The notes: generated by a model from the letters alone, not told the origin. 64,000 nucleotides of DNA from an uncultured Vampirovibrio sp. (GCA_910577395.1 CAJTLG010000002.1:1-64000); one strand, 5' to 3'. Shown: positions 8,124 to 18,316, counted from the stretch's first letter. Translations and numbers: made by a program.

Positions 8124-10088
8124 TTACAGATCCATTGCCTTGATTTCTTTTGCTTGTTCTTCAGAATATACAATGTGCGGCGTAACCATAATTACCAATT
8201 CTTCTTTTACTTTTTCGTTCTTAGAATTTCTAAAGAACACACCCAGAAGAGGTAAATCACCAAGGACAGGAACTTTGCTTACGGTCTGCTGTTCGCTTTC
8301 TTTGATAAGACCTGCTATAACAAGGGTTTCACCGTCTTTTACTCTTAGGTTATTTAATTTCAGATTACGTCTTTGGAGCAATGTAGCTGCAACAATACTA
8401 TTACCGTTAGCATCTACATCAGGAACTTGTTCCTTCTGTGTTGAGAATTCAGGTGTCATATTTAATGATACATAACCGTCTTGGCTTATGAATGGTATCA
8501 ATTCTATTTTTAAACCTTCATCACTACCGATTTCATAAGTCTTTGTAACAATCGGTGTATCTGTATAAGAGCCTGTGTTCATTTCACTGCTTGTGGTTTT
8601 AATATAATCTGAAGTCAAATTGATAAGTGATTTTTGACCGTTTGTTACCATTAGCTTAGGATTAGTAAGCACTCTGCCTTTACCGTTTGAAATCAGATAT
8701 TTTAATTTATACGCAAGAACCGAACTTCCGGAATATTTATTGTTGCCTGCAGCATCGGGACCAAATACAACCGGGTATTTTGGGTTAGTCGTTACACCAT
8801 TGTTAGGAGAGAAACCAACGCTCAAGAAAGGTGTCCACAAATTCCATTCATTCTCAAATTCTTTTGAACCTTTTTCATTAAGCTCAATAACTGCAAGTTC
8901 AATATATGCCATTGGCTGCTTAATATCATTTTTGTTAATAAACTCTTTAATTACCTGTACCTGTTCAAGTGAACCGCCATATACGGTAACTAAACCAAGG
9001 TCCGGAGAGAAAGTAATTGTCAAAGGAACGGTCTGGAAAGGCACCATGGTTGTTCCGTCCATATTAACATTACCGCCTGTTACGCCACCTGTAGTATCAA
9101 CAGCGGTTGCACGACAGGCAATAAATCCACCGCCAAGTTTTACGGCTTGAATTTCATCTTGTTCTGCATCATTTTCAGTATCACCGTCATCAATTTGGCT
9201 GTCTGATGATTGAGTTGCATTACCTTGGTTATCTAAAGAGTTTGTAGAAGGCATCATAGTATCACAAAGAAGTGCCGCCATTTGTTTTGGCGTAGTATGA
9301 TTTACTTTAAATATATTAACCATTGGTTTTTTATCAAGCTGTGCTACAACCTTTTCTGCAAGCACAGCATCATTATCAGAACCAAACACTAATATTTCAT
9401 TTGTACGTGGGTTGGAGGCAACAACCTGCTTATTTGATATACCTGAAAGTTTGGAAGCAAAAACATTTGCATTCAGGAAGTTTGCAACGGCAGGTGCCTC
9501 AACATATTTAATAGGAATAACCGTTAAACTTTGTTTGCCAATACCTAATTCTTTTGAAGCCTCAATCGATGAAATAATAAGATTTTTGCCGTCCTTAACG
9601 TAAGTAAGCTCGGAAGATTTCATTACAAGCAAGAAAGCATCATTCAGAGTTACATCAACCAAATCAAGGGTCACTTCACCTTCAACGGAATTATGGAAAA
9701 CAACATTTATTCCGGCTTTATCAGCAAACATCCTTAAAACCTGACGCACATTAGAATCTCTTAAAGAAAGAGTAATTTTGTTTGGCGAATCAGTAATTGA
9801 AACGCTACCGTCAAGCTTCACTTTAGTGGTGGTATTTCTGGCCTCGGGGCTGTTAATATTTAATGTCATATTTGCAGCACCGCTGTCAATCATCTGCTTA
9901 AGTGCAAGCTCAGGCGATTCTTCAGATAACTGAGTATCATCTGTATTCATGCTTAAAAGCTCATTTTTAACAGCTAAGCCGTCTTTTTGTTCGCTGATGA
10001 AACCCGCCCAGCAAGTTTGCACTAAAGACAGAGCAAGCGCAAAAAGCGTAATGTTTCTAAATAGTTTTCTTTTCTTGTGTGTTAACAT
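8124..10088 (-). CDS. Secretin (PilQ/GspD family)
   Basis: An outer-membrane ring channel for pili or secreted protein, which implies a diderm envelope. The 654 aa begin with a signal peptide (basic start, hydrophobic LFALALSLVQTCWAG), then a STN/N0-like domain (SLRDSNVRQVLRMFADKAGINVV is too long to be chance), NolW-type repeats (PIKYVEAPAVANFL; VNHTTPKQMAALL) and a C-terminal secretin domain with VLTNPKL, VKDGETLVIAGLI and VPVLGDLPLLGVFF. An Asp/Glu-rich insert sits between two N-domains (about residues 285-320). Co-transcribed with its assembly ATPase. Confidence 0.94.
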   Translation of the reverse strand: MLTHKKRKLFRNITLFALALSLVQTCWAGFISEQKDGLAVKNELLSMNTDDTQLSEESPELALKQMIDSGAANMTLNINSPEARNTTTKVKLDGSVSITDSPNKITLSLRDSNVRQVLRMFADKAGINVVFHNSVEGEVTLDLVDVTLNDAFLLVMKSSELTYVKDGKNLIISSIEASKELGIGKQSLTVIPIKYVEAPAVANFLNANVFASKLSGISNKQVVASNPRTNEILVFGSDNDAVLAEKVVAQLDKKPMVNIFKVNHTTPKQMAALLCDTMMPSTNSLDNQGNATQSSDSQIDDGDTENDAEQDEIQAVKLGGGFIACRATAVDTTGGVTGGNVNMDGTTMVPFQTVPLTITFSPDLGLVTVYGGSLEQVQVIKEFINKNDIKQPMAYIELAVIELNEKGSKEFENEWNLWTPFLSVGFSPNNGVTTNPKYPVVFGPDAAGNNKYSGSSVLAYKLKYLISNGKGRVLTNPKLMVTNGQKSLINLTSDYIKTTSSEMNTGSYTDTPIVTKTYEIGSDEGLKIELIPFISQDGYVSLNMTPEFSTQKEQVPDVDANGNSIVAATLLQRRNLKLNNLRVKDGETLVIAGLIKESEQQTVSKVPVLGDLPLLGVFFRNSKNEKVKEELVIMVTPHIVYSEEQAKEIKAMDL

Positions 10089-10125
10089 TTTATTCTAACT
10101 CCTAGATTAATTTTCTTTTCCTTAA

Positions 10126-11298
10126 TTAGTATTCTTCTTTCGTACTAACCTCAACATCTGATGCAGATGTGTATTGTCGTGCTCCGGCAAATTTTCCGGA
10201 AGTTTGCTTTTGCGCCATACCGCTAACCGGTGTCTTAGAGCTAAAGCTTTCGCCAACCTGGGCTTTATAAATATTTGTTCCGTTCTTAATGGCCACATAT
10301 TGACTATTTATTGCAACCACTTGATATTCATCTACCTTATCGCCAATTTGAACATAATAATCAGAATTATTTACATTAACAATAGCAGAAGGTTTTACAT
10401 CATCAAACAAAATACCAGTAACAGTAATTTCCATAAGTTTTTTAACTTCTTCTGTCACCTCAGGATCTGGAAGAGCTTCCGGAGGAGAAAGAATTTCGTA
10501 ATTAGAAACAGTAGTGTACTTAGAACTGTCAAAACCACTTGGAGGAACGAACGGATTAATTCTGCCACCATTCTGTATAGCAAAAGTAACCAGTTTTTGT
10601 TCTTCTTTTTTAGACTCTTCTGTTTTATTTTCTTCTCCGCCTGCAACACTTGTTTCAGCAGGAGCATTAATATCAATTACAGGTTTATCAGCATTTTCAT
10701 CCGGCAAAACAGGAGCTTCTTCCTGAGGTTTATTGCCGTTCAAAAGACTGCTTGCATCAAGACCGGCAACAGATTTACCGTAAGTCATAAACAAATAAAC
10801 CGCTCCGCCGATAAATATAACTGCAACCATAATTCCAAGCAACACAGGAAGAAAACCTGATGATTTTTGAGCTTTTCTTGGCTCAAAATAAATATCATCA
10901 TCTTCGCCGCTATCTATTGCAGCCTGAGCTCTTGCAGAACGCCTGTTTGTTAAATCAGGAGTGATAGTATCACCGACCTGAGTTTCTTGCGCATATGTAT
11001 CTCTTGGCAAGCCGGAACCACCAAACACATCAAAAGCGTCTCTTTTTGGCATACCGGTTTGCGGCCTGATATCCACAACTTCATCATCACTCAACAGTGA
11101 TAAATCCTCGTCAGCGCTATCCAAAAGACCCACGTCAACGGTACTATCATCTTTTTTAACATTGCTTAAATCAATGTCGGCATCGTCATCCAATAGGTCG
11201 TCCCATGTAACGGTTTTATTGTCGCTTTCCATATCTAAATCAAGATTGTCAAAAGCTTCTGTTTCCGTCATATTTTCTTTTTCGTCTTCAAAATACAT
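10126..11298 (-). CDS. Single-pass membrane protein with GspC/PilP-like C-terminal domain
   Basis: The first gene of the pilus/secretion operon. Residues 1-145 are very acidic and low in complexity, a single membrane helix lies at about 149-171 (LPVLLGIMVAVIFIGGAVYLF), then comes a disordered Glu/Lys/Pro linker, and finally a small beta domain (about 300-370) with VTGILFDDVKPSAIVNVNN and YYVQIGDKVDEYQVVAI. That order matches GspC/PilP-type proteins that link the inner membrane to the secretin, although the cytoplasmic acidic part is unusually long. A start at the internal Met at residue 10 is also possible. Confidence 0.75.
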   Translation of the reverse strand: MYFEDEKENMTETEAFDNLDLDMESDNKTVTWDDLLDDDADIDLSNVKKDDSTVDVGLLDSADEDLSLLSDDEVVDIRPQTGMPKRDAFDVFGGSGLPRDTYAQETQVGDTITPDLTNRRSARAQAAIDSGEDDDIYFEPRKAQKSSGFLPVLLGIMVAVIFIGGAVYLFMTYGKSVAGLDASSLLNGNKPQEEAPVLPDENADKPVIDINAPAETSVAGGEENKTEESKKEEQKLVTFAIQNGGRINPFVPPSGFDSSKYTTVSNYEILSPPEALPDPEVTEEVKKLMEITVTGILFDDVKPSAIVNVNNSDYYVQIGDKVDEYQVVAINSQYVAIKNGTNIYKAQVGESFSSKTPVSGMAQKQTSGKFAGARQYTSASDVEVSTKEEY

Positions 11299-11341
11299 TG
11301 AAATCTTTCAACTCTATTACTCTACTACACTAAACTCTATT

Positions 11342-11360
11342 GTATACTATTTCGGTATAC
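11342..11360 (-). promoter_or_regulatory. Dyad GTATAC-N7-GTATAC upstream of pilus/secretion operon
   Basis: A perfect 6-bp inverted repeat with a 7-bp spacer lies 44-62 bp upstream of the first gene of the operon, inside a 143-bp gap that must hold its promoter. It may be an operator. I could not fix a promoter there with confidence. Confidence 0.35.
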
Positions 11361-11441
11361 TTACTAATTAATATCATACATTTAAGCAGATTTGTCACCA
11401 TGATTATTAATAAATCCACCAAATGTATGACCGATTTAAAA

Positions 11442-12722
11442 TTACTGATAATCTCCAATGTACGATGTTTCAATGTGAGCCACCATTATTGTATCATATT
11501 CCTTGAGTCCGAGCTTTTTTAATTCCTGATATACTCCCATTGAATCCAGTATATTGGCAAGCCTTCGCATTTGCTGTGTATTACGAATATCGGTAACTCC
11601 CGCCAATCTTCTTATTTTACCACCATCTACCAAAAATGTATTTTTGTTAAGCTTAACAACTGTATAATTGCTATCATCATTATCGTCAAATCCGTCATCA
11701 TACTCTATGTTTAAAGGATTTTCAGGGTGCGGTATCTCGTCAACTTTTTTGTAAAGATGATTTAAAAATTCTTCTATACCTTGCCCTGTAGCGCACGAAA
11801 CAGCATATACATCATTGTTAAATTTCTTAAAGTTTTTTTTCATATCCTTAACATAATTATCATCAAGAATATCCGTTTTATTTAACATTACAACCTGATA
11901 AAGAGAAGAAAGCCCTTCGCTGTATTTTTTCAATTCATCATTAATTTTATTGTAATTTTCAATTGCATTTTCATTTGAAATATCTACAACATGAATTAAA
12001 AACCTGCACCTTTGAACATGCTTTAAAAATTCAAACCCAAGGCCAGTTCCCTTGTGTGCCCCTTCAATGATACCAGGTATATCAGCAACCACAAATCCAT
12101 CACCTGAAGGCTTCTTTACAACTCCAAGATTGGGCACAAGTGTTGTAAAAGGATAATCGGCAATTTTTGGTCGTGCCGATGAAATTTTTGATATAAAACT
12201 GGATTTGCCGGCATTTGGCATACCAAGAAGCCCTACATCTGCAATAAGCCTTAATTCTAGCTCTAATTCCCTTTCAACAGATGCTTCTCCTGGCTCACAA
12301 AACTGGGGCGCTCTTTTTTGGGCCGTTGCAAATCTGGCATTACCCCTGCCGCCCCTGCCGCCTTTTGCAACAAGAATTGTTTTTTCATTTTCATTTAAAT
12401 CGGCAATAATTTTCCCGCTTTTTAAATCCCTTACAATAACACCTACAGGCGTTTTTAAGAAAATATCTTTACCGTTTTTACCGTGACAATTTTTATTTTG
12501 TCCGTTTTCACCGTCTTCTGCCCTGTAAACAGATTTATAAGTAAAATCAAGCAATGTGGACATATTTTCATCTGCAACAAAATAAATACTTCCGCCCTTG
12601 CCCCCGTCCCCGCCTGCAGGGCCGCCTTTGTCTACAAATTTTTCCCTTCTCCAGGCAACGGCGCCATTTCCGCCCTTGCCGGATTCAATTTTAATTTTAA
12701 CTTTATCAATAAATGCTGCCAT
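11442..12722 (-). CDS. obg: Obg/CgtA family ribosome-associated GTPase
   Basis: An essential GTPase in 50S ribosome maturation and stress signalling. Domains in order: glycine-rich Obg fold (VKIKIESGKGGNG, GPAGGDGGKGG), the G domain with P-loop GMPNAGKSS, switch region and G3 DIPGIIEGAH, G4 NKTD, then a C-terminal OCT domain (VVKLNKNTFLVDGGKIRRL). I place the start at the ATG at 12722 (MAAFIDKV), which gives 426 aa and fits the family. An in-frame ATG 51 bp upstream would add a 17-residue segment not usual for Obg. Confidence 0.95.
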   Translation of the reverse strand: MAAFIDKVKIKIESGKGGNGAVAWRREKFVDKGGPAGGDGGKGGSIYFVADENMSTLLDFTYKSVYRAEDGENGQNKNCHGKNGKDIFLKTPVGVIVRDLKSGKIIADLNENEKTILVAKGGRGGRGNARFATAQKRAPQFCEPGEASVERELELELRLIADVGLLGMPNAGKSSFISKISSARPKIADYPFTTLVPNLGVVKKPSGDGFVVADIPGIIEGAHKGTGLGFEFLKHVQRCRFLIHVVDISNENAIENYNKINDELKKYSEGLSSLYQVVMLNKTDILDDNYVKDMKKNFKKFNNDVYAVSCATGQGIEEFLNHLYKKVDEIPHPENPLNIEYDDGFDDNDDSNYTVVKLNKNTFLVDGGKIRRLAGVTDIRNTQQMRRLANILDSMGVYQELKKLGLKEYDTIMVAHIETSYIGDYQ

Positions 12723-12974
12723 AGATATTATCGTACCATTGCACGGGGTACTTATAATCTTTTTGCGGCGCATACTTTACAAATATTTACTTAAAGAAAC
12801 TTTACAAATTCGGGGTGCATTATATTAAAAAGCCGCATAAAAAAAATTCGATTTACTTGGTGAATACGAAAAATTTAGAAAAGAACCGAAAAATCTATTG
12901 ATGCTCCAAGCACCAATTCTGATAGATTTCCCACTGCTGGCAGATTTGCCTATATCAGGTACCCGCACAAAACC

Positions 12975-13823
12975 TTACAACATCTCTAAACGCTTTTTTT
13001 CCTTGACAAGCTCTTCGTAAACCCAGGATGGTACAAAGTTTTTGCCCATTAATATGGAGCCGTGGTTTACGGAGGGCGCATGGAAATCTGACCCGCCTGT
13101 TATAATAAGCCCGTATTTTTCAGCTAAAGACGAATAATGCTCAACAACGGCTGGCGAATGTTTTCTGTGGTATGCCTCTATTCCCCTCAAACCATAACTT
13201 ACAAGCTCTTTTGCAAGTTCATCTGATATTTCAACATCAATAGGATGAGCAAAAACAGGAATTCCCCCGGCATCATAGATTATTTCACACGCATCATGCG
13301 GGGATACGGTTTTTCTTTGTACATAAACGCTTGAAGAATCATTTATATATTTTGCATAAGCCTCCATAACATTATTAACACCGCCCGCATTGGTGATAGC
13401 ACGCGCTATATGGGGCCTGCCTATACTGCCGCCTTCTGCAACAAGGGATTTAATATCTTCAAACTTTAACTTTATCCCGGCCTTTTTCGAAAGCAAGGCA
13501 ATAATTTCATTTGTCTGTTTAACCCTTGCCTCTTGCTGACTTTTCATAAGATTTTTGAAATCAGCATTATCCGTATCCATAAAATACCCGAGGATGTGAA
13601 CTTCATACCCCTTATAAATTGTATTTATTTCAACACCGGGGATTATTTCAAGCCTGATATTATTATTTTTAACATAATCATTTGCAATTTTATGAGATAG
13701 CACATTGTCATGGTCTGTAAGTGCAATAACATCAAGACCGCAATCAAGTGCTGTATCCACAATCATTTCGGGTGAAAACGTACCGTCAGAATATGTCGTA
13801 TGAATATGCAAATCTATCTTCAT
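12975..13823 (-). CDS. PHP-domain metallophosphoesterase (RNase AM/TrpH-like)
   Basis: Starts MKIDLHIHTTYSDG and continues with ALTDHDN, EIIPGVEIN and a late GGSDFHAP, the metal-binding His/Asp motifs of the PHP family. At 282 aa it has the size of the YciV/TrpH group, which dephosphorylates 3',5'-bisphosphonucleotides and trims RNA 5' ends. It overlaps the upstream ymdB-like gene by 4 nt and follows RNase Y in the same operon, so a role in RNA turnover is plausible. Specific substrate not proven. Confidence 0.88.
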   Translation of the reverse strand: MKIDLHIHTTYSDGTFSPEMIVDTALDCGLDVIALTDHDNVLSHKIANDYVKNNNIRLEIIPGVEINTIYKGYEVHILGYFMDTDNADFKNLMKSQQEARVKQTNEIIALLSKKAGIKLKFEDIKSLVAEGGSIGRPHIARAITNAGGVNNVMEAYAKYINDSSSVYVQRKTVSPHDACEIIYDAGGIPVFAHPIDVEISDELAKELVSYGLRGIEAYHRKHSPAVVEHYSSLAEKYGLIITGGSDFHAPSVNHGSILMGKNFVPSWVYEELVKEKKRLEML

Positions 13824-14767
13824 GCGCCAATGCTCCTTGTAACTTTATAATTAAAATTTATTCTGCCGATTTTCAGAGCAGCCCCGCTCTTTTCATCAAA
13901 CTCAACTTCAACGGCATTAATTTGCCTTACATCTGAAGTTGCCACATCAAATCTTTCAGGAATAGAAGAAACAAGCCTTTTTAAAGAGCCAAAATATTCC
14001 ATACCTATTACACTTTTTCCCGCCCCGCAGAAACCGACATCACTAATGTATGCAAGGGTATCTTTTGGCTTTAAAACACAATCGTTTTCTTCTTTAGGAA
14101 AATATTTAAATTCTTCCTCATTATTAAAATCAGTATCGATAACCCTTTCATCAGCAGTCTGTACATGCGTATGTGTACCAAAAACAGCACTTACCCCTAA
14201 TGATTTTGCAAAATTTGCAAAACAGATCTTTTCAGCAGTGGCTTCGGCATGAAAATCAACAATTATAATTTTATCTTCTAAACCAATGTCATTTTGAAGT
14301 TCAACCATAACATCATAAAGCGCTTGAAAAGGACATATAACAGGCTGCATAAAAGTTTTACCGAGCAAATTAATTACAATAATCTTATTGTTAAATATCC
14401 TATACCCAACTCCGCGTGCGGTTTTATGATAATTTAAAGGACGGATTAAAACACTGCTGTCATCAATAAATGTATAGATATCTTTTTTATCCCATATATG
14501 GTTGCCGGATGTCATGCAATCAATGCCATACGATATAAGCTCGTCATGATTTTTCTTTGTCAGGCCAAAGCCATGGGATGCATTTTCAACATTTGCAATA
14601 ATAAAATCATATCCTGGAGCGCACCCCTGAATTTGCCCACAGGCATCTATATCACCAGGTGCACGGTTTTCATCAGCCTTTGTGCCCTGCAAAAAATTCC
14701 TGGTTGCCTCTCTTCCGGGGCGTCCGACAAGGTCACCCAAAAAAAGAACTTTGATTGTTTCAGACAT
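13820..14767 (-). CDS. ymdB: YmdB-family metallophosphoesterase
   Basis: Members hydrolyse 2',3'-cyclic nucleotides and related phosphodiesters. Signature segments are VLFLGDLVGRPGR, IANVENASHGFGLT, SGNHIWDKKDIY, IIVDFHAEATAEK and GTHTHVQTADERV, giving the two-metal ligand set. Length 315 aa; the C-terminal 60 residues extend past the usual core of about 265 aa. Placed between rny and a PHP gene; the rny-ymdB pair is widely conserved. The gap to rny is only 4 nt, so they form one operon. Confidence 0.93.
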   Translation of the reverse strand: MSETIKVLFLGDLVGRPGREATRNFLQGTKADENRAPGDIDACGQIQGCAPGYDFIIANVENASHGFGLTKKNHDELISYGIDCMTSGNHIWDKKDIYTFIDDSSVLIRPLNYHKTARGVGYRIFNNKIIVINLLGKTFMQPVICPFQALYDVMVELQNDIGLEDKIIIVDFHAEATAEKICFANFAKSLGVSAVFGTHTHVQTADERVIDTDFNNEEEFKYFPKEENDCVLKPKDTLAYISDVGFCGAGKSVIGMEYFGSLKRLVSSIPERFDVATSDVRQINAVEVEFDEKSGAALKIGRINFNYKVTRSIGA

Positions 14768-14771
14768 TTGT

Positions 14772-16325
14772 TTATTTCGCTATTTCGGTAACTCTCGCCT
14801 CCCGAACAACCGTTACACGGATTTGGCCGGGATATTCAAGTTCATCCTCAATGCGTTTTACAATGTCGCGGGCAAGCTTTGCGGCAGCAGCGTCGTTGAA
14901 CACATTAGGCTGAACTACAACCCTAACTTCACGTCCCGCCTGAACCGCAAAAGACTGCTTAATACCCTCATAGCTGTTTGCAATTTCTTCAAGCTTTTTG
15001 AGGCGTTTAATATAGATTTCAAGTGTATCGCGCCTTGCACCCGGTCTGCCAGCAGAAACAGAATCTGCAATCTTGACTAACGCCGCAACAAGTGTATTCG
15101 CTGCAACGTCATCATGGTGCGCTTCAATAGCGTGGACAATTTCTTCCCTTTCGCCGTAGCGTCTGGCAAGCTCAACACCCAATTGAATATGCGTGCCTTC
15201 CTGGTCATGGTCCACAGCTTTGCCGATATCATGCAGCAAACCTGCGCGCCTGGCCTCAGAAACATTTGCACCGAGCTCCACAGCCAACATGCCGGCTATT
15301 TGTGCAACTTCAATTGAATGTCTTAAAACATTTTGTCCGTAACTTGTTCTATAATATAAGCGTCCAAGAGTCCTGGTAAGCTCTCTGTTAAGGTTCATAA
15401 TTCCAAGGTCAAGAGCGGCTTTTTCGCCTTCCTGCCTCATTTTGTTTTCAATTTCTTTTTTCGATTTTTCAAAAACTTCTTCAATTCTTACAGGGTGAAT
15501 ACGCCCGTCTTGTATAAGTTTTTCAATAGTTAATTTTGCAACTTCACGCCTTACCGGGTCAAAAGATGACAATACAACAGCCTCCGGCGTGTCATCAATA
15601 ATAAGGTCAACACCTGTAAGTGTTTCGAGGGTTCTTATGTTTCTGCCTTCACGGCCGATAATTCTGCCTTTCATCTCATCATTAGGAAGAGAAACAACAG
15701 AAACGGTACTTTCAATAACCTGGTCAATTACACATTTCTGCATGGCTTGGGATAAAATCTCCCTTGCTTTTTCATCGGCAGTTTCTTTTATTTTCTGTTC
15801 ATTCTCTCTGATTAACTGAATTTGCTCTTGTGCAAGCTCCTGCTTTATTTGTTCAAGCAGCATATTTTTAGCCTCTTCCCTGCTCATGGAAGAAACTTTT
15901 TCAAGCTCGCCAAGCTGTTTTGCAACTAAATCAGCAAGATAATCTTCTTTATCAAGAAGTTCATCATATTTTTTGTTTAATTCAAATTCTTTATCGGTAA
16001 TTTTTTGAACTTTATCTTCAAGGCTGTCTTCCCTTTTTGAAAGAGAACTTTCAAGACGATTAATTTCAGCCCTTCTTTGCCTTATTTCGTCATCAAGCTT
16101 TTGCCTGTCGGCGTGCACTTGCTCTCTTGCTGCTACAATAGCTTCTTTTTTGATATATTCTTCTTTTTGCTTGAATTCATCACTCATTTTTTCGGCATTT
16201 TCACGAAGAAAATCAAGCTTTGTTTTCTGCCTTGTACATAAAATAACAGAAACTATCGCAACAAGCGCTAAAATCAGTATTAGTATATATAGTAAAAATA
16301 TAGATTCTATTTTCCCATACCTCAA
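14772..16325 (-). CDS. rny: Ribonuclease Y
   Basis: A membrane-anchored endoribonuclease that starts bulk mRNA decay. Order of parts in 517 aa: N-terminal membrane helix (about 8-28), long coiled coil (about 40-200), KH domain with GRIIGREGRNIRTLETLTG, and a metal-dependent HD domain with RHSIEVAQ, LLHDIGKAVDHDQEGTH and AIEAHHDD, then a C-terminal domain. Length is normal for the family. It heads an operon with ymdB and a PHP phosphoesterase. Confidence 0.96.
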   Translation of the reverse strand: MRYGKIESIFLLYILILILALVAIVSVILCTRQKTKLDFLRENAEKMSDEFKQKEEYIKKEAIVAAREQVHADRQKLDDEIRQRRAEINRLESSLSKREDSLEDKVQKITDKEFELNKKYDELLDKEDYLADLVAKQLGELEKVSSMSREEAKNMLLEQIKQELAQEQIQLIRENEQKIKETADEKAREILSQAMQKCVIDQVIESTVSVVSLPNDEMKGRIIGREGRNIRTLETLTGVDLIIDDTPEAVVLSSFDPVRREVAKLTIEKLIQDGRIHPVRIEEVFEKSKKEIENKMRQEGEKAALDLGIMNLNRELTRTLGRLYYRTSYGQNVLRHSIEVAQIAGMLAVELGANVSEARRAGLLHDIGKAVDHDQEGTHIQLGVELARRYGEREEIVHAIEAHHDDVAANTLVAALVKIADSVSAGRPGARRDTLEIYIKRLKKLEEIANSYEGIKQSFAVQAGREVRVVVQPNVFNDAAAAKLARDIVKRIEDELEYPGQIRVTVVREARVTEIAK

Positions 16326-16512
16326 ACTTAGTAAACGTAAAAAATAAAGCTTTAAGCCTTTATAGGGTTTTATTTTGTTTTTTATATAAAATAAAATATT
16401 ATTAAACAGTTATTCTAATAAAAAATATATCACAAACCAAAAAAATTTAACAATAAAATTATTAAGTTTTGTCAATTTGTAGACCAAACAGAGTATATTT
16501 AATAAAAACTTC

Positions 16513-16540
16513 TTAACATTTTATGCCTTAATACGATAAT
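16513..16540 (+). promoter_or_regulatory. Putative sigma70 promoter for 16610 gene
   Basis: TTAACA (16513-16518), a 16-bp spacer and GATAAT (16535-16540), predicted to start transcription about 65 nt upstream of the ATG at 16610. Confidence 0.4.
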
Positions 16541-16609
16541 AAAACATGACTTATATTTTTTTATCATTAAATATTCTGCAGGTTTTTTAGGAAAATTAAG
16601 GTCGTTTAA

Positions 16610-16867
16610 ATGTTTACAAATTTAGTATCGCTAATCACAAAATCTTTAACATCCACAAATACAACGGCTGCCGCAAAGGTCAGCGCCAAACCTTCGAGCT
16701 ACAATAACCCGTTTGCCCAAAGCAGCAATTTAAATCCGTTTATGAACCAAAGTTTTGGCAGCTCTGAAAACTATGCCAAAAATACACCTGTTTCCGGCGG
16801 CTACTTTGCAGGCTATTACAACGGAAAACCAAACATAGTGGGCAGAAAGCTTTTTATTGAGGTATAA
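16610..16867 (+). CDS. Small hypothetical protein, Asn/Ser-rich
   Basis: 85 aa with no recognised domain. The N-terminus is short and weakly amphipathic, the middle is rich in Asn, Ser and Phe (NPFAQSSNLNPFMNQ), and the end reads GGYFAGYYNGKPNIVGRKLFIEV, a compact motif that looks conserved rather than random. AAGG lies about 10 nt before the ATG and a plausible promoter is present. It is convergent with the 474-aa hypothetical gene. Probably a lineage-specific protein of unknown role. Confidence 0.55.
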   Translation: MFTNLVSLITKSLTSTNTTAAAKVSAKPSSYNNPFAQSSNLNPFMNQSFGSSENYAKNTPVSGGYFAGYYNGKPNIVGRKLFIEV

Positions 16868-16891
16868 GCCGGTTTCGCCGATATAATTGCC

Positions 16892-18316
16892 TTACTTTAA
16901 ATCCGCCTGTTTTATTCCTTCAAAAGCCATTTGGTGTCTGATTTTATTTTCAAGATTTATTATGGCTTTATTTTCAGTGCTACCGGTGTCATCTTTTCTG
17001 GCTTTCAGCACCACCTTAGTTTGCAGTACACCCATAGCCCATATACCAAAAGCAATAGCAGAGGCAATTGAAAGGCCTTTGGCCGCTTTTGCGCCTTTCA
17101 GGTATTTTGATATCATATCCGCATTGCCAAGAACACCTTTAGCATCCATGGTTTCAACGGTTTTACCGAGTTTTTTAATATTTTTATTTACAGATTTTAA
17201 ATCAATAAAGGCTAAAGAATTAATTTCATCCTTGCTGCCTTTCATGGTTTGAACATCCCCGGCATCTTTCAAAAATTTAACAATCGGATTTTCAGGGTTA
17301 TCATAAATAAAGTTAAGAACTTTTTTATCAATATTAGCGTCTTTGCCGATTTTTGCAATATCGATTTCTTCGCCCAGTTTATTAAAGGCGGATTTTATTG
17401 AACCGTCAGCAGCAGATTTTTCAAACCTGTCTGAAGCAAGAACACTGTAATCTAAACCGGTTTCCTTATTGAATAATTTACCAAAAAGTAAATCAAAACC
17501 TTTTTGAATAGGCACGGCAAGCGGATAAAGGAAAGCTATTTCAAACGCCTCTTTAATTAATACGCCCTTTCTTTCGCCATCCCTTGCACTGGTACCCCGA
17601 AGCCCGGTAATGCCTATATCAAGCAAGAATTGGTTTAAAACAGGGTTATACATAAAAGCAGAAAGCGGATTGCCCATTGCACCCTTGAATGAAACATCAT
17701 TAGAGGTTTTGGGCTCTTTATCGGCATTGAGCTTTGCCCTAAACATTTGTGTCACGCTTGATTGCGAAACCTGTTTTTTAAGCGCATCTGCCTCAAGCAT
17801 CTCAAGTCTGATTTTTTGCTTAACTTTTTTTTCGGTATTTTTTTGTTTAAAAATTATAAGTCCTGTAAGTGCCGCCATAGTAATAGCTGTTGCACCAAAA
17901 AACTTGCCTGCAAAAAGCTTTTTTGCAAGACCTTTATTGTCTAAAACATTTTTAAGGGTGTTAAACTGCCCGCCACCCTCTTTACCTTGTTCTTTTAATT
18001 TTTCAAGGGCAAATTCAATACTGTCCGGAGTATCTGTTTTTAATTTTCTTATATCAACATCCGGGCTGATTTTAAAGGCTTTGTATACAGTTTTGTCTAT
18101 TAATTTCTTAATTAAAGGCAAACCGCCAAGCCAAACAGCGCTCGTTCCGTTTTCTTCTATAAACTTTTCAAAGGCGTCATATTTACCGCCTTCTTTTGCA
18201 TACTGTGCTACTATTACCTGATTTTGTATTAAATCTTTCGTTGCTATAGGAATTACAGAGCCCGAATTATTTCCTAAAGATGAAAGTATATTAGTTGTTA
18301 TGCTTGATAGAGACAT
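16892..18316 (-). CDS. Hypothetical protein with two hydrophobic segments
   Basis: 474 aa and not recognised. Hydrophobic stretches at about 165-182 (TAITMAALTGLIIFK) and 412-430 (SIASAIAFGIWAMGV) could span the membrane, with Lys-rich regions beside them. There is no signal peptide and no catalytic motif I can name. The style (Asn-rich start, NPLSAFMYNPVLNQFLLD, GLRGTSARDGER) is that of lineage-specific proteins found in gut Melainabacteria-like genomes, which is an impression and not a database result. It is convergent with the small gene at 16610. Confidence 0.6.
   Translation of the reverse strand: MSLSSITTNILSSLGNNSGSVIPIATKDLIQNQVIVAQYAKEGGKYDAFEKFIEENGTSAVWLGGLPLIKKLIDKTVYKAFKISPDVDIRKLKTDTPDSIEFALEKLKEQGKEGGGQFNTLKNVLDNKGLAKKLFAGKFFGATAITMAALTGLIIFKQKNTEKKVKQKIRLEMLEADALKKQVSQSSVTQMFRAKLNADKEPKTSNDVSFKGAMGNPLSAFMYNPVLNQFLLDIGITGLRGTSARDGERKGVLIKEAFEIAFLYPLAVPIQKGFDLLFGKLFNKETGLDYSVLASDRFEKSAADGSIKSAFNKLGEEIDIAKIGKDANIDKKVLNFIYDNPENPIVKFLKDAGDVQTMKGSKDEINSLAFIDLKSVNKNIKKLGKTVETMDAKGVLGNADMISKYLKGAKAAKGLSIASAIAFGIWAMGVLQTKVVLKARKDDTGSTENKAIINLENKIRHQMAFEGIKQADLK

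Noticed and set aside
10174..10860. 228-aa plus-strand ORF opposite the GspC/PilP-like gene
   Set aside because: Low-complexity antisense of Lys/Glu-rich coding sequence.
12774..12974. Possible gene remnant between PHP and obg genes
   Set aside because: Some minus-strand frame is open (VRVPDIGKSA...), but there is no start, ribosome site or recognisable family in 200 bp.
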